Source of the DNA: Diadema setosum
Lineage: Eukaryota > Echinodermata > Echinoidea > Diadematoida > Diadematidae
Assembly: GCA_033980235.1 (NCBI GenBank)
Contig: CM067070.1
Coordinates: forward strand, 875,001-939,000
DNA length: 64,000 nucleotides
Direction: 5' to 3'
Part shown: positions 11,731-23,618 of the stretch, piece by piece
Position numbering within the stretch: the first letter of the stretch is position 1
Layout: each line of letters begins with the position of its first letter
Translations under genes and position numbers: made by a program
Notes under the pieces: generated by a model
What the model was told of the DNA's origin: nothing
The model's database searches: none
Seen by the model: only the letters and a program-made list of their open reading frames with translations

Positions 11731-11932
11731 AATAATAATAATAAAGTCTTATTTACCCAGGGTAGCCTCTTCAGTGTTGCAGCTGCTCTAGCAGAGGGCC
11801 CTGCTATTATTATTACCATAGCTTTGCCAGCTAGGTTCCGATTCATATCTTGCCCAAGGACCCAAGCAGTGGATGGGATTCGAACTCGGGTCCTGTGATC
11901 GGGAGTTGGGAGTCTTATACACTATGCCACAG
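11731..11932 (-). mobile_element. tRNA-derived SINE, minus orientation
   Basis: Read on the minus strand from 11932 it has a tRNA-like head with an A-box-like GTGGCATAGTG and a B-box GAGTTCGAATCCC. A body with CCAAGG and GGGCCCTCTG(C)TAGAGCAG follows, and the tail runs into (ATT)n at 11731-11740. It matches the plus-strand copy at 16769 over its length with scattered changes. The head cannot be a normal tRNA because the acceptor stem and anticodon arm are degenerate. Confidence 0.75.
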
Positions 11933-12259
11933 AAAGTTTTGGGTGAAGTTAAGACAATTACGATGGTCTTCTTGATGTTATGATGTGTTTAATTTATTGC
12001 TGCCCTGCCTTATTTTACAAATAACTCGGTGTCCTGCGGAGGCATCGTTTTCACTTGTCCTCCGATGGGTCAAGAGGCCACGCTACCTTGAGGGCTTCGG
12101 CCACGTAGGCCTACTTAAAGTCTTGAGACGAAACTCACTGTGAGGACCGGAGAGATGTCGTTTATTGGGACTATGAATGTCCTGGCTCTTCAGTAAACAT
12201 GGTGAAGGTTAACAGTCCATTAGCCTGTTATATACTGTGCCCAGACTATACAGTATATA

Positions 12260-12414
12260 CAGTGGCGGATCCAGAGAAGGGCGCCTGTGAGCGCGCCCCT
12301 CTTTATTTGTTGTTAAAACAAAAGAAATAGACAATGAGATGAAATCCGGAAGTAGCATCGGAAATATTGTTTGCGCCCCACCCCCTTTATACGGAATTAC
12401 TGGATCCGCCCCTG
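12260..12414. mobile_element. Short hAT-like MITE
   Basis: The left tip CAGTGGCGGATCCAG and the complement of the right tip CAGGGGCGGATCCAG face each other across 155 bp. No coding capacity. These tips are characteristic of hAT-type MITEs. The flanking 8-mers are not a clear duplication, so the insertion is probably old. Confidence 0.7.
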
Positions 12415-12990
12415 ATGTAGACCATGGAACTACTACTAGACAGAATGTAAGAAGTACCTCACACAACAGACCTGTATGAGAGTCTGTGCTCCACGATCTC
12501 GTAAGCGAAAGCCGCCAGCAAGCTTCGCAAACTTGCTGCAATCAGCTGACAGCAATATCGTTATCTACGGGCGGCATGATTTCATCACCTCAAGGTCCAA
12601 ATACTACCTTTAATCTCAGCGAATGTTTGACAAGGGAGAGATTAACATTGTTTTTTTTTTGTATGTATTTTACACACATTTCGCTTTCAATTACGTCACT
12701 TGGATACTTACGAGACTACACATGAGGTCGATAGTTTATGCAAAACCTTACTTGATGTTCATGATAATGATATTAATAAATGATTAAAGTATTCGGCAAT
12801 CTAAAAAAAAAGTGGAAGAAAGCACGACTACAAGTAGTACGCCTTTTTTGCGAACTGATAGTAATATAATAAAATGCAGAAAACGAAAGTACGCAGTTAA
12901 TCCTGTAATTACTCGCTATGTTTTTTTTTTTTCTGTACAAAAGGAAAAGATGAATTAAGTGGTGACAAAAAATATAATCTGGATATCTTA
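12415..12990. other. No gene seen
   Basis: Short frames only, with a few A- or T-runs. I see no conserved protein or repeat here. Confidence 0.4.
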
Positions 12991-13182
12991 CAACTAATTG
13001 ACAAATTGCCCTTCATCGACGTAAATAAGCAATAATGAATTGATCAGTGTTTTAGTAGAAGCCATGATAAAAAAGTACACGTACGCCCATGATTTTTTTT
13101 TTTTTAAATCATGGTTTCTGCTAAAACACTGCTCAATTCAGTGCTTATTTACGTCGATGTAGGGCAATTTGTCAATCAGTTG
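12991..13182. repeat. Long imperfect palindrome
   Basis: The arm from 12991, starting CAACTAATTGACAAATTGCC, pairs with the complement of the sequence ending near 13182. Shared inner blocks are CATCGACGTAAATAAGCA and CAGTGTTTTAG.AGAA.CCATGAT. The loop is about 35-40 bp including a T-run. The whole unit of about 190 bp is a foldback MITE. Confidence 0.75.
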
Positions 13183-13517
13183 CAATGAAAACATCTCGAC
13201 GGAAGAATTTCATGAATTTGAATCTGGATATTACCTTTTACTGCTCTGCGGTATTTCGTCAGCTTTCATTTCGTTTGATCAGTATCAATAGATGACAGAC
13301 TGAGCTGAGTAAGTGACAATAGCTTCTTACAGCAGAGAGAGCAAATCCCGCAATCACTGGTAGAGAAGAACTACGTGTACTAGACGTCTCTCCCTTACCG
13401 CAGCCGCGGCTCCACAAACTTTGCATGAAAGCATGCGCTTTGCGTGTGCAGCGCACTGAGCAATGTAAGAGCACAGACATGACAGAGGCTTAAGTACATG
13501 GATAAGACCTTGTGGAG

Positions 13518-13720
13518 CCGGGAAATGTGCTAACGCCGAGAAATGTGCAAACGTCTTGCCGGGAAATGTGCAAACGCCGGGAAATGTGCAAACGTCTTGC
13601 CGGGAAATGTGCAAATCTCTAAATTTCATCAACGGGAAATGTGCAAACGTGACGCCGGGAAATGTGCAAAGGTTCAGTTTTGCCGGGAAATGTGCAAAAG
13701 CCGCCGGGAAATGTGCAAAC
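13518..13720. repeat. Nine copies of CCGGGAAATGTGC with irregular spacing
   Basis: The 13-mer CCGGGAAATGTGC, usually followed by AAACG, occurs nine times with at most one or two changes. Steps are unequal because spacers such as TCTTG, TCTAAATTTCATCAA and GTTCAGTTTTG intervene. Three reading frames cross the block, so it does not preserve one peptide repeat. It is not a CRISPR array: spacers are too short and variable, and the host is eukaryotic. Confidence 0.75.
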
Positions 13721-13829
13721 CATTCATTTTACCTATATTATGTATACTCGTTGATGGAAGAGAAACTCTCAATCAAAGCTGCGCATGAACCACTATCATC
13801 TTTACCACCTGTCTTTGCGACCATTTTTT

Positions 13830-15010
13830 TTTTTTTTAACATTTTCGGCATTTTCTTGTAAACCCCACAAGGAAATTTCACCAGATTTGGCATATAACAT
13901 CTTAATGGTGATGTGATCGTAATTTTTTAAAATGAGCCCCCCACCACCACCACCACCACCACCAAGGAGGAGGGAGGGAGGAGATGAAGCCTCAGAGTCC
14001 CTAAACGCTCGATGTTTTTTTCTTCATTGTATGTCGAACCGAAAAAGGTAGAGTTTTTAGTGCTATGAAGACATAAATGACTGAAATTTCATGTTTGATT
14101 ATGGCGGACCAAGGGGTGCCCTGATCGGGGAGTGAGGGGGAGGGGATTTTCCACATTTTCAACATATTCTCGAAAAATCTAAGAAGGATTTTCACCCAAC
14201 TTGGCAGATACAGTCACATTTATATGGTAATGACATGATCTCGTTTTGTTAGAATGAGCCCCCCATCGCCGAAGGGGGGGGGGGGGGTTAAAGCCTCAGT
14301 GTCCCTAAAATCCTGATTTGTTTAAAATCTTCTTTTGTCAAACCGAAAAAGATAGAGCTAAGTTAGTGCAAAGAATATATTTATGAATGAAATTTCATGT
14401 TTCATTATGGCGGATCAAGGGGTGCCCAGATGGGGTGGGGGGGGGGGGAGAGGGGTGGAGGGGCTATTCCACATTTTGAGCATCTCCCTGAAGTAGCTAC
14501 GAGGGATTTTCACCAAACTTTACAGATAGCATGTTTATGGTAATAATTATGATCTTAATTTGTTCAAATGAGCCCCCTCACATACACACACACACACACA
14601 CACACCGCCGAAGGGGGGGGGGGGGGTTGAAGCCTCAGAGTCCCTAAACTCTGGAATTTTTATCTTCTTCTGTCAAACCGGAAAAGATAGAGCTGTAGTT
14701 AGTGCTATGAAGACATTTAAATGCCATGAAATTTTATTTCACGTTTGATTGTGGCGAATAGAGGGGTGTTCCTATAAGGGGGGGGGGGGGGGGGTGAGTG
14801 AGGGGGATGGGGGATTTTCACATATTCTGCATCCTCTTGAGAAATCTTTGACGGATTTTCACCAAACGTGGGAGGTAGCATCTCTATATAGGGTAATAGA
14901 ATCCCATTTTGTTCGAAGGGGCAACAGGTCCAGTTACCCTTCCCCAAAGCGGGGGATAAGACCAAGGTATCCCCACGTCATAAGCAGACGTGAAATTTCA
15001 TCAAAGTATA
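13830..15010. repeat. Four-copy tandem repeat, ~310-350 bp unit
   Basis: The block (G/C)ATTTT..CA(C/T)ATT.T...CAT.TTCT followed by GGATTTTCACC(A/C)AACTT recurs near 13839, 14144, 14462 and 14812. Each unit also has AATGAGCCCCC, a long G-run, AAGCCTCAGAGTCCCTAAA, TCAAACCG(A/G)AAAAGATAGAG and ATTATGGCGGA.CAAGGGGTG. It includes (CCA)n near 13944 and (CA)n near 14583. The small open frames crossing it are repeat shadows. Confidence 0.85.
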
Positions 15011-16299
15011 GGTCTACCTTCTAAAAATGTGATAAAATTGTGTTCAATTATTCTTGGTTGTAAAGAAATTTTCTTCAAGTATGTATTCCTATTTTCATAT
15101 ATGTAGGGTTTCCCAGAAAATTATGAATTCCACGCGAACGACCCCACTCCCCTCGTCTTGTTTAAAGGGCGGAGATGGTGGGGGGGGGGGGGGTGGCTCC
15201 ATCTCCTCCCTTCTTCTAGGTTGGGGCAGTGCTCATTTAAACAAATTGAGGTCATATCACCAGATAAATACGCTACGCTACGTGCCAAGCTTGGTGAATA
15301 TCTAATATATAAGGGTTTCAAGAAGAAGCTGAACATACACTGTGAAAAATCCGCCTCCCCAACCCTTGAAATAAATTCATGAATTTACTATAACAGCACT
15401 CTATTAGCTCCATCACTTTTGTTTAGAAGGTTTTTTTTTTTTAAAGCTGAAATGGAACTTATTACCCGAGGGATGCGTCTTGAGTTTTCAAGAAAAAGAC
15501 GAAAATGTGAGTATTAAGCCTCTTTAATACCCCCTCCCCTTTTTGGGCATCCCTTAGTGAACCTACTCCATGCATTAACTGTACTTACTAAAAAAGCGCG
15601 GTACTATTATTATATCTCTCTTACGTATGGTGAGAGAGATATTTATATACTTACTCTCAATCCCTTAAAGGGGGTTTCACACCGGGCTTTGCGTAGAGTT
15701 GCGTAGAGTTGCGTAGCGTCTACGCCGAAATTACCTGCGTACTCATGAAAAATAATCATGATGCTACGCGTAGGACTGGCGTAGTCCCGGCGTAGTCCAG
15801 GCGTAGAGTTACGTATGGTTGCGTAGGAAGCACGTATCCGCGTAGCATATTTTGCGTATAACGGGCGTAGAGTTGCGTATATATACGTAGGCCGGGCGTA
15901 CAGACCGCGTAGAGTTGCTTGCAGTTGCGTAGAGTTGCGTACCGCCGATTAATGTGTTTGATTCTGTTTGATAGATACTTTATTTTCTGCAAATCAACAT
16001 ACATAAGTAAATTTAAAACACAGTCGTTTGACTTGCATTAACAACGATATGATAGGAAATTAATGATATAATATACAGTACGCATGTCTATGCTGCAGGG
16101 ATTACAATAACAATTGTAATTAAGAAGCGGTTATAACAACTGTAATTAAGAAGCGATTTATTAACGAATTGATGAAACTGCGGAGCTACTTCAGCACATT
16201 TAGCCTTCTGCTTTTTAGTTCACTCTTGCATGCTGTTCGAATACGTAGCAAAATATCATGGGGGAGGTTATATCCTTTGCTACTATCTTTAATTCCTCA

Positions 16300-17510
16300 G
16301 CATTTTGGACGCCCTACAGATTCGCATCGCAGAATGCGAACGTTTTCAAGAACGGAAAAAGAGAGAAAAAAAAACCGAGCTGTTGCAACAATAAGAAGGA
16401 GAAAGTGGATCAAACCTTGGATCCGGCGTTGATCCGTACATCGGCAATATGAACACTGATGAAAGAACTGCTGCCGAAGATTTTTCTTCATTAAGATAAT
16501 CAATTATATGCGGATGGCGCCACAGGTACTTATAATTCAATTAACTCCTGACACGAATTGCACTGAGAATTACAAAACAAGATGCCAACTTCTGGAATCT
16601 TTGGAACCTGAAACCTGCCGTAACTTTAAGGTTTACAATACCTACAAGACCCTACAATATGGATTTCGATTTGCTTATAAACATGTTGTCATCAAGAAAC
16701 CTGCAAAGACCTGAAATTTGTTTTATAACTTCAAAGGTTTATAACTTTTATAACTTCAAAGGTTTCTTGGGGGCGCTGTGGCATAGTGGATAAGACTCCC
16801 GACTCCCGATCGGAGGACCCGAGTTCGAATCCCGCCCAGTGCTTACGTCCTTGGACGAGATGATTTTTACCCACTGTGTCCCTCTCGACCCAGGTGTATA
16901 AATGGGTACCTGGCAACGCTAGGGTAATAATGATAGCAGGGCCCTCTGGTAGAGCAGTGGCAACACTGAAGAGGCTACCCTGGGTAAAGAAGACCTTATT
17001 ATTATTATTATTATTCTCGATTAAAAGGGATGGCTAGTAACTGATCAGTGGGAATCAATGGGAATGCTGGGGATGATTGTTCAAATCCTTGTGGGATTCG
17101 CTTAAGAGAACATTATATCTGTTGTTGTGAGAAAATTATTTGGTCTCATATTCAAGTAACGTGCAGTTTGATATTTCAAGGTTAGCATGCCTGGACAGTT
17201 AACAGTGGATCGTTAACGATCGCCCCGTGTTCAACCAGAGCCCTTTCAAGACAGCCATTAAGCCATCAAGCTGAACCTCCCTGCAACAGACCCTCTGCCC
17301 CATGATGACCATGCAGTCATTTGACTACTTCCTTGTGGGAGATGATGCTCTTGCGCTGAGGACTTGGCTGATGAAGCCTCTGTCATTTTGTGGCATGACT
17401 CGCCAGCAGCGAGTCTACAAGTAAAGGCTTTCACGAACCAGACGGGTTGAAGAAAATGCGTTTGGGTCTACTATAGTGCTGGCGAATTGTCTGCATTTTG
17501 ATCACTAGAG
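16300..17510 (+). pseudogene. Harbinger-type transposase remnant
   Basis: N-terminal part: RRRKWIKPWIRR near 16410, then after shifts a YMRMAPQ-like block near 16505 and NTYKTLQYGFR near 16645. These match the order seen in HARBI1-like DDE transposases (W..PW, YMRM and Y.SL...FR motifs). After the inserted SINE the C-terminal part reads [19 protein letters not shown] at 17323-17380, RQQRVY, a stop, RLSRTRRVEENAFG to about 17466 and LANC. This contains the third catalytic Asp region and the catalytic Glu (ENAFG). The central part is lost or unreadable. Stops, frameshifts and the SINE make it non-functional. Confidence 0.75.
16769..17015 (+). mobile_element. tRNA-derived SINE, plus orientation
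   Basis: The head GGGGGCGCTGTGGCATAGTG contains an A-box, and GAGTTCGAATCCCGC is a good B-box for internal RNA polymerase III initiation. The body includes GGTACCTGGCAACGCT and CTACCCTGGGTAAAGAAG, and the 3' tail is (ATT)n at about 16997-17014. It shares head, body and tail with the copy at 11731-11932 and lies inside the dead Harbinger transposase, so it is younger than that insertion. Confidence 0.8.
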
Positions 17511-18405
17511 CTATGTATAACGAGCAGGAGAATTCTTGTTCGTACCACAACTTTTGTTCTTCCTTTTCGGCATTTTACAATTATTACGCCTACGGAAGAA
17601 AAATAGTTAAGTACAAGTCTCGAAGAGCACAGGTAAGTAGGCTATACATTCACCAGCAATTCAGAGTTCAATGGAATGAATGATATTAAGCAGTTTTCTA
17701 ACATGGGTCAAGCATTTGAATGCCAAATCTGCACCTATAATAAAAGGCTACGCAACTGTAAGCAACACTACGCAAATATATGTCAGGCCTACGCAAGTCT
17801 ACGAAAATGTACGCCAAGTCAACGCAAGTCTACGCAAATGTCTACGTAACAGTACGCAACACTACGCCATGTCATACGCGAGCACAAAAAGTGCTCTGGT
17901 GTGAAAGGGGTTCGGTGGCGTACTGTTGCGTATAGATGGCGCATAGTTGCGTAGTGTTGCGTAGTGTTGCGTAGACTTGCGTAAAACCTGCGTATCAGAG
18001 CTCTACGCGGAGGGTACGCAAAAAAAATTAAACATGTTTAATTTTTTGCGTACATCTTGCGTACCTATTTTACGTAGAATTGCGTTCTCACTGCGTATAG
18101 TGGCGTAGTGTTGCGTAGTCACTACGTAACACTACGTAACTCTACGTAAAGCTTGGTGTGAAACCCCCTTTTACGTTTGAGCCTTCGTCTCACCCCAACC
18201 AAGTCCGTCCCCCCCCCCCCCCCCGCGGTTTATTGCCCCTTAAAGGCAACCGATCGCCATCCCTTATGGTACGTAAACTCCGAACGACCGAAGTTTGTGC
18301 ATGCAATATTGCGCAATGCCAGACTCGGTGCTATATCCATAAACGTGTTGGACAATGCTGCCACTGAGACACGTGTGTGTGTGTGTGTGTGTGTGCGTGT
18401 GAAAG

Positions 18406-21056
18406 AGTTGTATAACTTATCTCGTAGTTCAGAGCTTAACAGTCAGATAGAGGAAGAGATTTCTCGCCTCTTAGCTAAAAATGTCATTGAACTTTGTGAG
18501 CATGAGAATGGAGAATTCATCCCCAATATATTCACGAGACCCAAAAAGAATGGTTCCTTACGAGTTATCCTTATTGATCTTTCTGATCTTAATACAGGCA
18601 TCCTTTATCAGCATTTCAAAATGGACAACATACATACAGCCTCGTCACTGCTCAGCCCAAATTGCTACATCGCATCTATTGATTTACAAGATGCATACTA
18701 TTCAGTTCCCGTCCATCCATCATCGAGAAAGTACTTGCGTTTCTATTGGCAAAGTAAACTGTACCAATACAAGGCCCTACCTAATGGTCTCGGCTCTGCT
18801 TCCAGACTGTTTATTAGAATGCTGAAGCCAGTTTTTGCCCAGCTTAGGACAGAAGGACATGTAGTTGTGGGATATCTTGACACTTTGATAATTGGGTGAT
18901 GTACGGATGCTACCCAAAGGGCTGTTTTAGCTACCACTAAGCTTCTAACAGAGCTGGGGTAAACCCAAGGAACTCTAGGTCTTGGCCTGGGCTAAGTACT
19001 GACTTCTCAGGATGAATTAAGAACAATGCACATTACTTTGCCAAGGGAAAAACAAGATGACATTGTATGAGGTTTGCACCTCCCTCTTATCCCATGCCAC
19101 CCCATCCATTCGAAAGGTTGCTAGGTCATAGGGAAAATAGTTGCCACGTTCCCTGCAGTACAGTATGGCCCAATGCATTACAAATATCTAGAGAGAGACA
19201 AGGTACAGGCCCTTAAGGCAGCTCGTGGTCATTTCGATAGGCCCATGACTCTTTCCATGGAGGCACGACATGAATTGATATGGTGGAAAGAACATATTCA
19301 TGAGTCATTTAATCATGTTATGAGACAAAAGGTCGATTTGGAGTTACGTACAGATGCCAGTGCAGAGGGGTGGGGTGCTACAGACGTAACCTCTCACACA
19401 GGTGGCAGGTGGACCACAGAGGAAGTACTTTCAGCTCAAACATCGGGCATTAATTTCCTAGAAACACTGGCAGATGGCCTGGCTCTGAAATCTTTCTGTG
19501 CAGATAAGAGAAATGTACATGTCCTATTGAGGATTGATAACACTACGGCTGTCGCCTACCTTAATAACATGGGAGGGCTGAAATCGGAAACCTGCAATCA
19601 GGTAGTGTTAGACATCTGGCATTGGTGCATAGAACGCAATATATGGCTGTCAGCAGCTCACTTACCTGGGTACCAGAACAACGAGGCAGACTTCATGTCT
19701 AGACACTTTAATGACAGAACAGAGTGGATGCTAGATAAGAATAGCTTTGAGAAAATTGTGGAGAAGTATGGTACACCAGTAATAGATTTGTTTGCATCCA
19801 GACTAAATGCTAAGTAGTACAGGTACGTTTCATGTTTGCCAGATCCCAATGCACTCAGTTGATGCTTTCACACTAGACCTTCCCTCCTTTCTGTTTGGTA
19901 GCAAAATGCCTACAGAAAATACAAGAAGAGAATGCACATGGCCTGCTTGTACCAAATTGGCCTACACAGGCCTGGTTCCCTCTCTTGACAAGTATGATGA
20001 GTGAAAAAACCTTTGATCTTGAAAAGAAGCAAATCCTTGCTGACACAACCAGTATCTAAGGCTACCCACCCACTTTGTTGCAGGATTGGCGTTCACAGTT
20101 CGAGATGAAGGGACTACATGACAGGACTGTGTGTTGTGTGCATCTTGGAGACTGTCTACACGCACACAATATGGAACCTACATTAGGAAATGGCAAGAGT
20201 ATTGCAGACAGGAACTTTGAACAGTCAGTGCACTGCTGTAGAAAGTGTAAAGAATTTTTGAGTTATCTGTTTCGTGTACATAAGTTGAGTTACAGTGCTA
20301 TTAACTGTGCCAGAAGTGCTCTGGCCTGAGTGGTGCTGTTGGAGAACAGCAACTGTACAATTAGTACACATCCTTTGGTGACAAGATTCATGAAAGGTGT
20401 ATTTCATTTACGAACTCCGCTGCCATGGTACAACCATGTCTGGGACGTTAAAATCGTATTAGATCATCTCCGCAAAATGTCACCATGCAGTAAGCTATCT
20501 TTGTGTGAACTTACTCATAAGCTGTGTATGTTGCTCGCACTCACTTCGGCACAAAGGGCACAGACTTTGTTCTACATTCATATTGATGGCCTGGTTTGGA
20601 AGGATGATAGCGTAGAGATTCATGTCAGTGACTTGGTAAAACAGAACAAGACCTCCGACAGAGTAGGGAGTATGACTAAAATTGAAGAGTATCCTTCAGA
20701 GAAGAGACTCTTAAAGTGGTACGCTACCTGAAAAAGTACATTGAGTGTACAAAAGTGCTAAGGGATACGGAAAGGCACCTGTTCATATGTTATAGGAAAC
20801 CTCACAAACGAGCCAGTAAGCAAACCATCTCCAGGTGGATAAAGGAGACAATGAGTGCGGTATCGACACTAGAATTTTCAAGCCGCATTCTTCAAGGACT
20901 GCAGCAGTTTCCACTGCAAAGACTGCAGATGTGCCCATAGCGGAAATCCTGAAACAGGCTGGACGGTCTAACGAGGAAACAGGTTCTATGATAAGCTGTC
21001 GATCAGGGCAGGACCTACATATAGGTTCTCCATTGGCGGTACTGGATAATCATTGA
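18406..21056 (+). pseudogene. DIRS-like (tyrosine recombinase) retrotransposon, decayed
   Basis: Reverse transcriptase, 18406-18897: IEEEISRLLAKNVIE, PNIFTRPKKNGSLRVIL, YIASIDLQDAYYSVPVHP and KALPNGLGSA. The catalytic box reads GYLDTLIIG, one Asp short of the expected YLDD, and a stop follows at once. RNase H, 19340-19710: DASAEGWGA, FLETLA, RIDNTTAVAYLNNMG and the LPGYQNNEADFMSRH block. Tyrosine recombinase, about 20330-21000: box A ALTSAQRAQTLF, then, in another frame, FKPHSSRTAAVSTAKTADVP with the HxxR box. RT, RNase H and YR in this order define DIRS/Ngaro elements. Multiple stops and frame changes inactivate it. No gag is recognisable upstream, where the frame runs into poly-C and (GT)n. 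Confidence 0.85.
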
Positions 21057-21186
21057 GGAGATTCGGGTATTATTGGTGAGCTACTATGTCATGCTTATCA
21101 CCATATAAACTGCTTGGTTTTACAGAAATGCGACCACTTGCTTCAAAAGCTTATATTAACGAACAACGGACATTACGAAAAATAAT

Positions 21187-21604
21187 ATATAAATTAAACG
21201 AGAACTTACCTGTTTGAAGTTTGATTTTTATTATTTGAGTAATAGGAGTGTGAGTTAATATGCCCTCCACTCCCACCCTCAATTCAAACTTCAAGGTAAT
21301 GTTCTTACTCCGTCAATTTATTTCCAGATTGTGGGATTGTGACAATGGTCGCATTTTTTCTTGGAACAGGCAAATCTCACTTTTACCCAGTAGGGTCATT
21401 CGGGTCAGTTCTCTCACCTAAAATTGACATTATGTAAGGCGAGACGTTGGTAGACCCAGTCCGATTTTGTCAGGTGGAGATTTGCCTGGGCGACGAATAT
21501 TGACTGCGCATGCATGCGAGTGGGATCTCATATTAACTCACACTCCTATTGCTCAAATAATAAAAATCAAACTTCAAACAGGTAGGTTCTCGTTTAATTT
21601 ATTT
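21187..21604. repeat. Inverted repeats downstream of the DIRS-like genes
   Basis: The arm at 21187-21262 (ATATAAATTAAACGAGAAC..CCTGTTTGAAGTTTGA...AGTGTGAGTTAATATG) is mirrored at about 21530-21604 with few changes. The loop is about 270 bp with no gene. DIRS-type elements carry inverted terminal and internal complementary repeats, so this may be the 3' terminus. A separate foldback element is the alternative. Confidence 0.6.
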
Positions 21605-21609
21605 ATTAT

Positions 21610-22060
21610 ACTCGTAGCTTTCTTTTATACCTCTCCCTCTTTCTTTTGTACAGTGTATCTACACATACTGATACAAAGAAGAATGACCCCAAAACACACA
21701 CACACACACACACACACACAACAAACCACAGCCAATAGTAAAAAAAAAAGAACAAAAAACACGGAGAAGCTCATTGAGACTTGCTCATTCTGAAGTCTTG
21801 AAATATTAAAGAAAATGACTAGAACTATATGAGATTGACGTGAGTAAATTTAGTAATTTCCGTTTCCCATTTATGTCTTCATCTGCAACGTAACATTTAA
21901 TCTATCACAATAGTAATTTACTTTTGAAATTAGCCACATATTCATTATGACACTTGAATAATTCACACACCCAACTTTATTGTACACCTATACGACCTAC
22001 CACTTACTAGTACTGCGTATTGTAGATATCACGTAAATACATAAAGCGTATCACATTACC
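21610..22060. other. No gene seen; (CA)n microsatellite
   Basis: Contains (CA)n at about 21694-21720 and otherwise unremarkable AT-rich DNA. Confidence 0.4.
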
Positions 22061-22062
22061 AA

Positions 22063-22634
22063 ACTAGAGAAGCACTCTGAGAGCGCAGACCTCCGCCAAG
22101 CATGCAGCTCATTTTCCACCACTAATCTTGTTCTTCAATTAGAGCTGATATCAATAATTTCCACCCGTGCGTACTTATAGCACTATTGTGTGCTGAAAGT
22201 CGTCTGATTTCCCAATATATTGTAGAAGCCTTTGTTACGTCATAAACCCTCAGCTGCACGGCGCGCCTCGCCCACCGAACTAATTCGGTGGCCTCGCCCT
22301 ATCAGAAACTAGAGCACGCAGTTTAGTGCGCGCATGCAAACCTCGAATACGCGCAGCCTGAACTCCCAAGTTCATTGACCCTACCTGCCAAAATATCAAA
22401 AATCCTTCATAAATTCCCCAGAAGTTTTCGGATCACTTTCAAAAGTTAATCGTTTGTTACTTGTGTCATTCTCAACCTTTCCTGCAAGTTTCATCCCAAT
22501 ACGTTAACTACTTTTGAGTTATTTTGCACCAGGGGCAGACAAACTAACTAACTAACTAACTAACGAACAAACAAACAAACCAACGGTAACGAAAACATAA
22601 CCTCCTCCCTTGGCGGAGGTAAATCTGCGCCTTA
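22063..22634. mobile_element. MITE-like repeat with CTTGGCGGAGGT ends
   Basis: The left end reads AAACTAGAGAAGCACTCTGA then GCGCAGACCTCCGCCAAG. The right end has CTTGGCGGAGGT then AAATCTGCGC. The interior has the AAGTAGTTAACGTATTGGG-type sequence (minus strand) and (AAC)n/(TAAC)n runs. I recognise this as a repeat widespread in fish and marine invertebrates. No protein is encoded. Confidence 0.65.
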
Positions 22635-23583
22635 ATGAAAACATGACGGTGATGAACAAAACATTAACATTAACAACAACAACAACAACAACACAACAAA
22701 CATTACAAAAATAAGGCAACAATCTTTTTTTCTTTTTTTTTTTAGTATCCCAAGTGCCCGATTCTAACCTTCATATTTATGATCCTATCTACAATGTGTA
22801 TATCTGTATTCCTCTTGCGAAAGCACGATAAAACGATCAGCAACAGAAATGCTTCAGACAGATATAGGCTTACAAGGCGTTCTTTCTCATCATTTTTATT
22901 TTTACATATGTATTACCCGTATACACAAAGCTATATATTGTACATGTATAGAAAGGAAGTTGGGTATATGACTTTATTTCAAATGATATGAGGTAACGAC
23001 GTGAATGATGCCATATCGGATAACAATCAGGTTGAATAACCACCTAAAAAATGAAACTCCTCACTCCAAATACAGTTCTATTATGCAATATACAACGAAA
23101 ATGTGAACACAATACATAGGTCATGTACAATGTAACGATTTTGACGTTTTCCAGAAGTCATCAATATCAGTCGCGATCATCATGTACAATACTTGTATAA
23201 TCATGTACATAAAAAGCTAGATGATTTTGGATGTTGATGGGATACAAAACAAACATTATGAATAAAACAAGATGGAAACTTTACATAAAATACACCAAGG
23301 GACTATGCTCATAAAATAATGAACGTCTATAAATGCTAAAATCTAAGTTTTAATTAATCTGGTATAATAAAGAAAGAAAAAAAGATGGCAATACTTTCAT
23401 AACATGGACTTTCTGATGACAATTTGCTAACCCGATTATGCTGTTTCATTTTTTTTTTTAAGCGGCTGTACTAATATCACAATGTGCATAATTACATCTT
23501 GCATTCTTATTGGACTTTTCTGTTCTGCATCAAAGCACTTAAAAACGCCCGTTGAAGCATTGTATGCATGCTGTCTACTGTCT

Positions 23584-23618
<35 letters not shown>

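Larger units (their letters stand above)
15668..18170. mobile_element. PIF/Harbinger-like DNA transposon with TTA target duplications
   Basis: Termini are AAGGGGGTTTCACACC at 15668 and its exact inverse ending at 18170, each flanked outside by TTA (15665-15667 and 18171-18173). The subterminal 250-400 bp at both ends are crowded with GCGTAG(T/A)GTT-like repeats pointing inward, probably transposase binding sites. A 3-bp duplication and the decayed DDE protein inside fit the PIF/Harbinger superfamily. An internal terminus-like motif, GGTGTGAAAGGGG near 17899, suggests a second, partly duplicated end. A SINE has inserted at 16769. Confidence 0.8.

Noticed and set aside
13518..13720. CRISPR-like array
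   Set aside because: Repeats are 13 bp, spacers range from a few bases to about 15, there are no cas genes and the genome is eukaryotic.
16769..16842. tRNA gene
   Set aside because: A and B boxes are present but no acceptor stem or proper anticodon arm can be formed, and a SINE body and tail follow.
18177..18400. N-terminal half of the 240 aa frame leading into the DIRS reverse transcriptase
   Set aside because: It runs through poly-C and (GT)n sequence and shows no domain; only the part after about 18406 matches the element.
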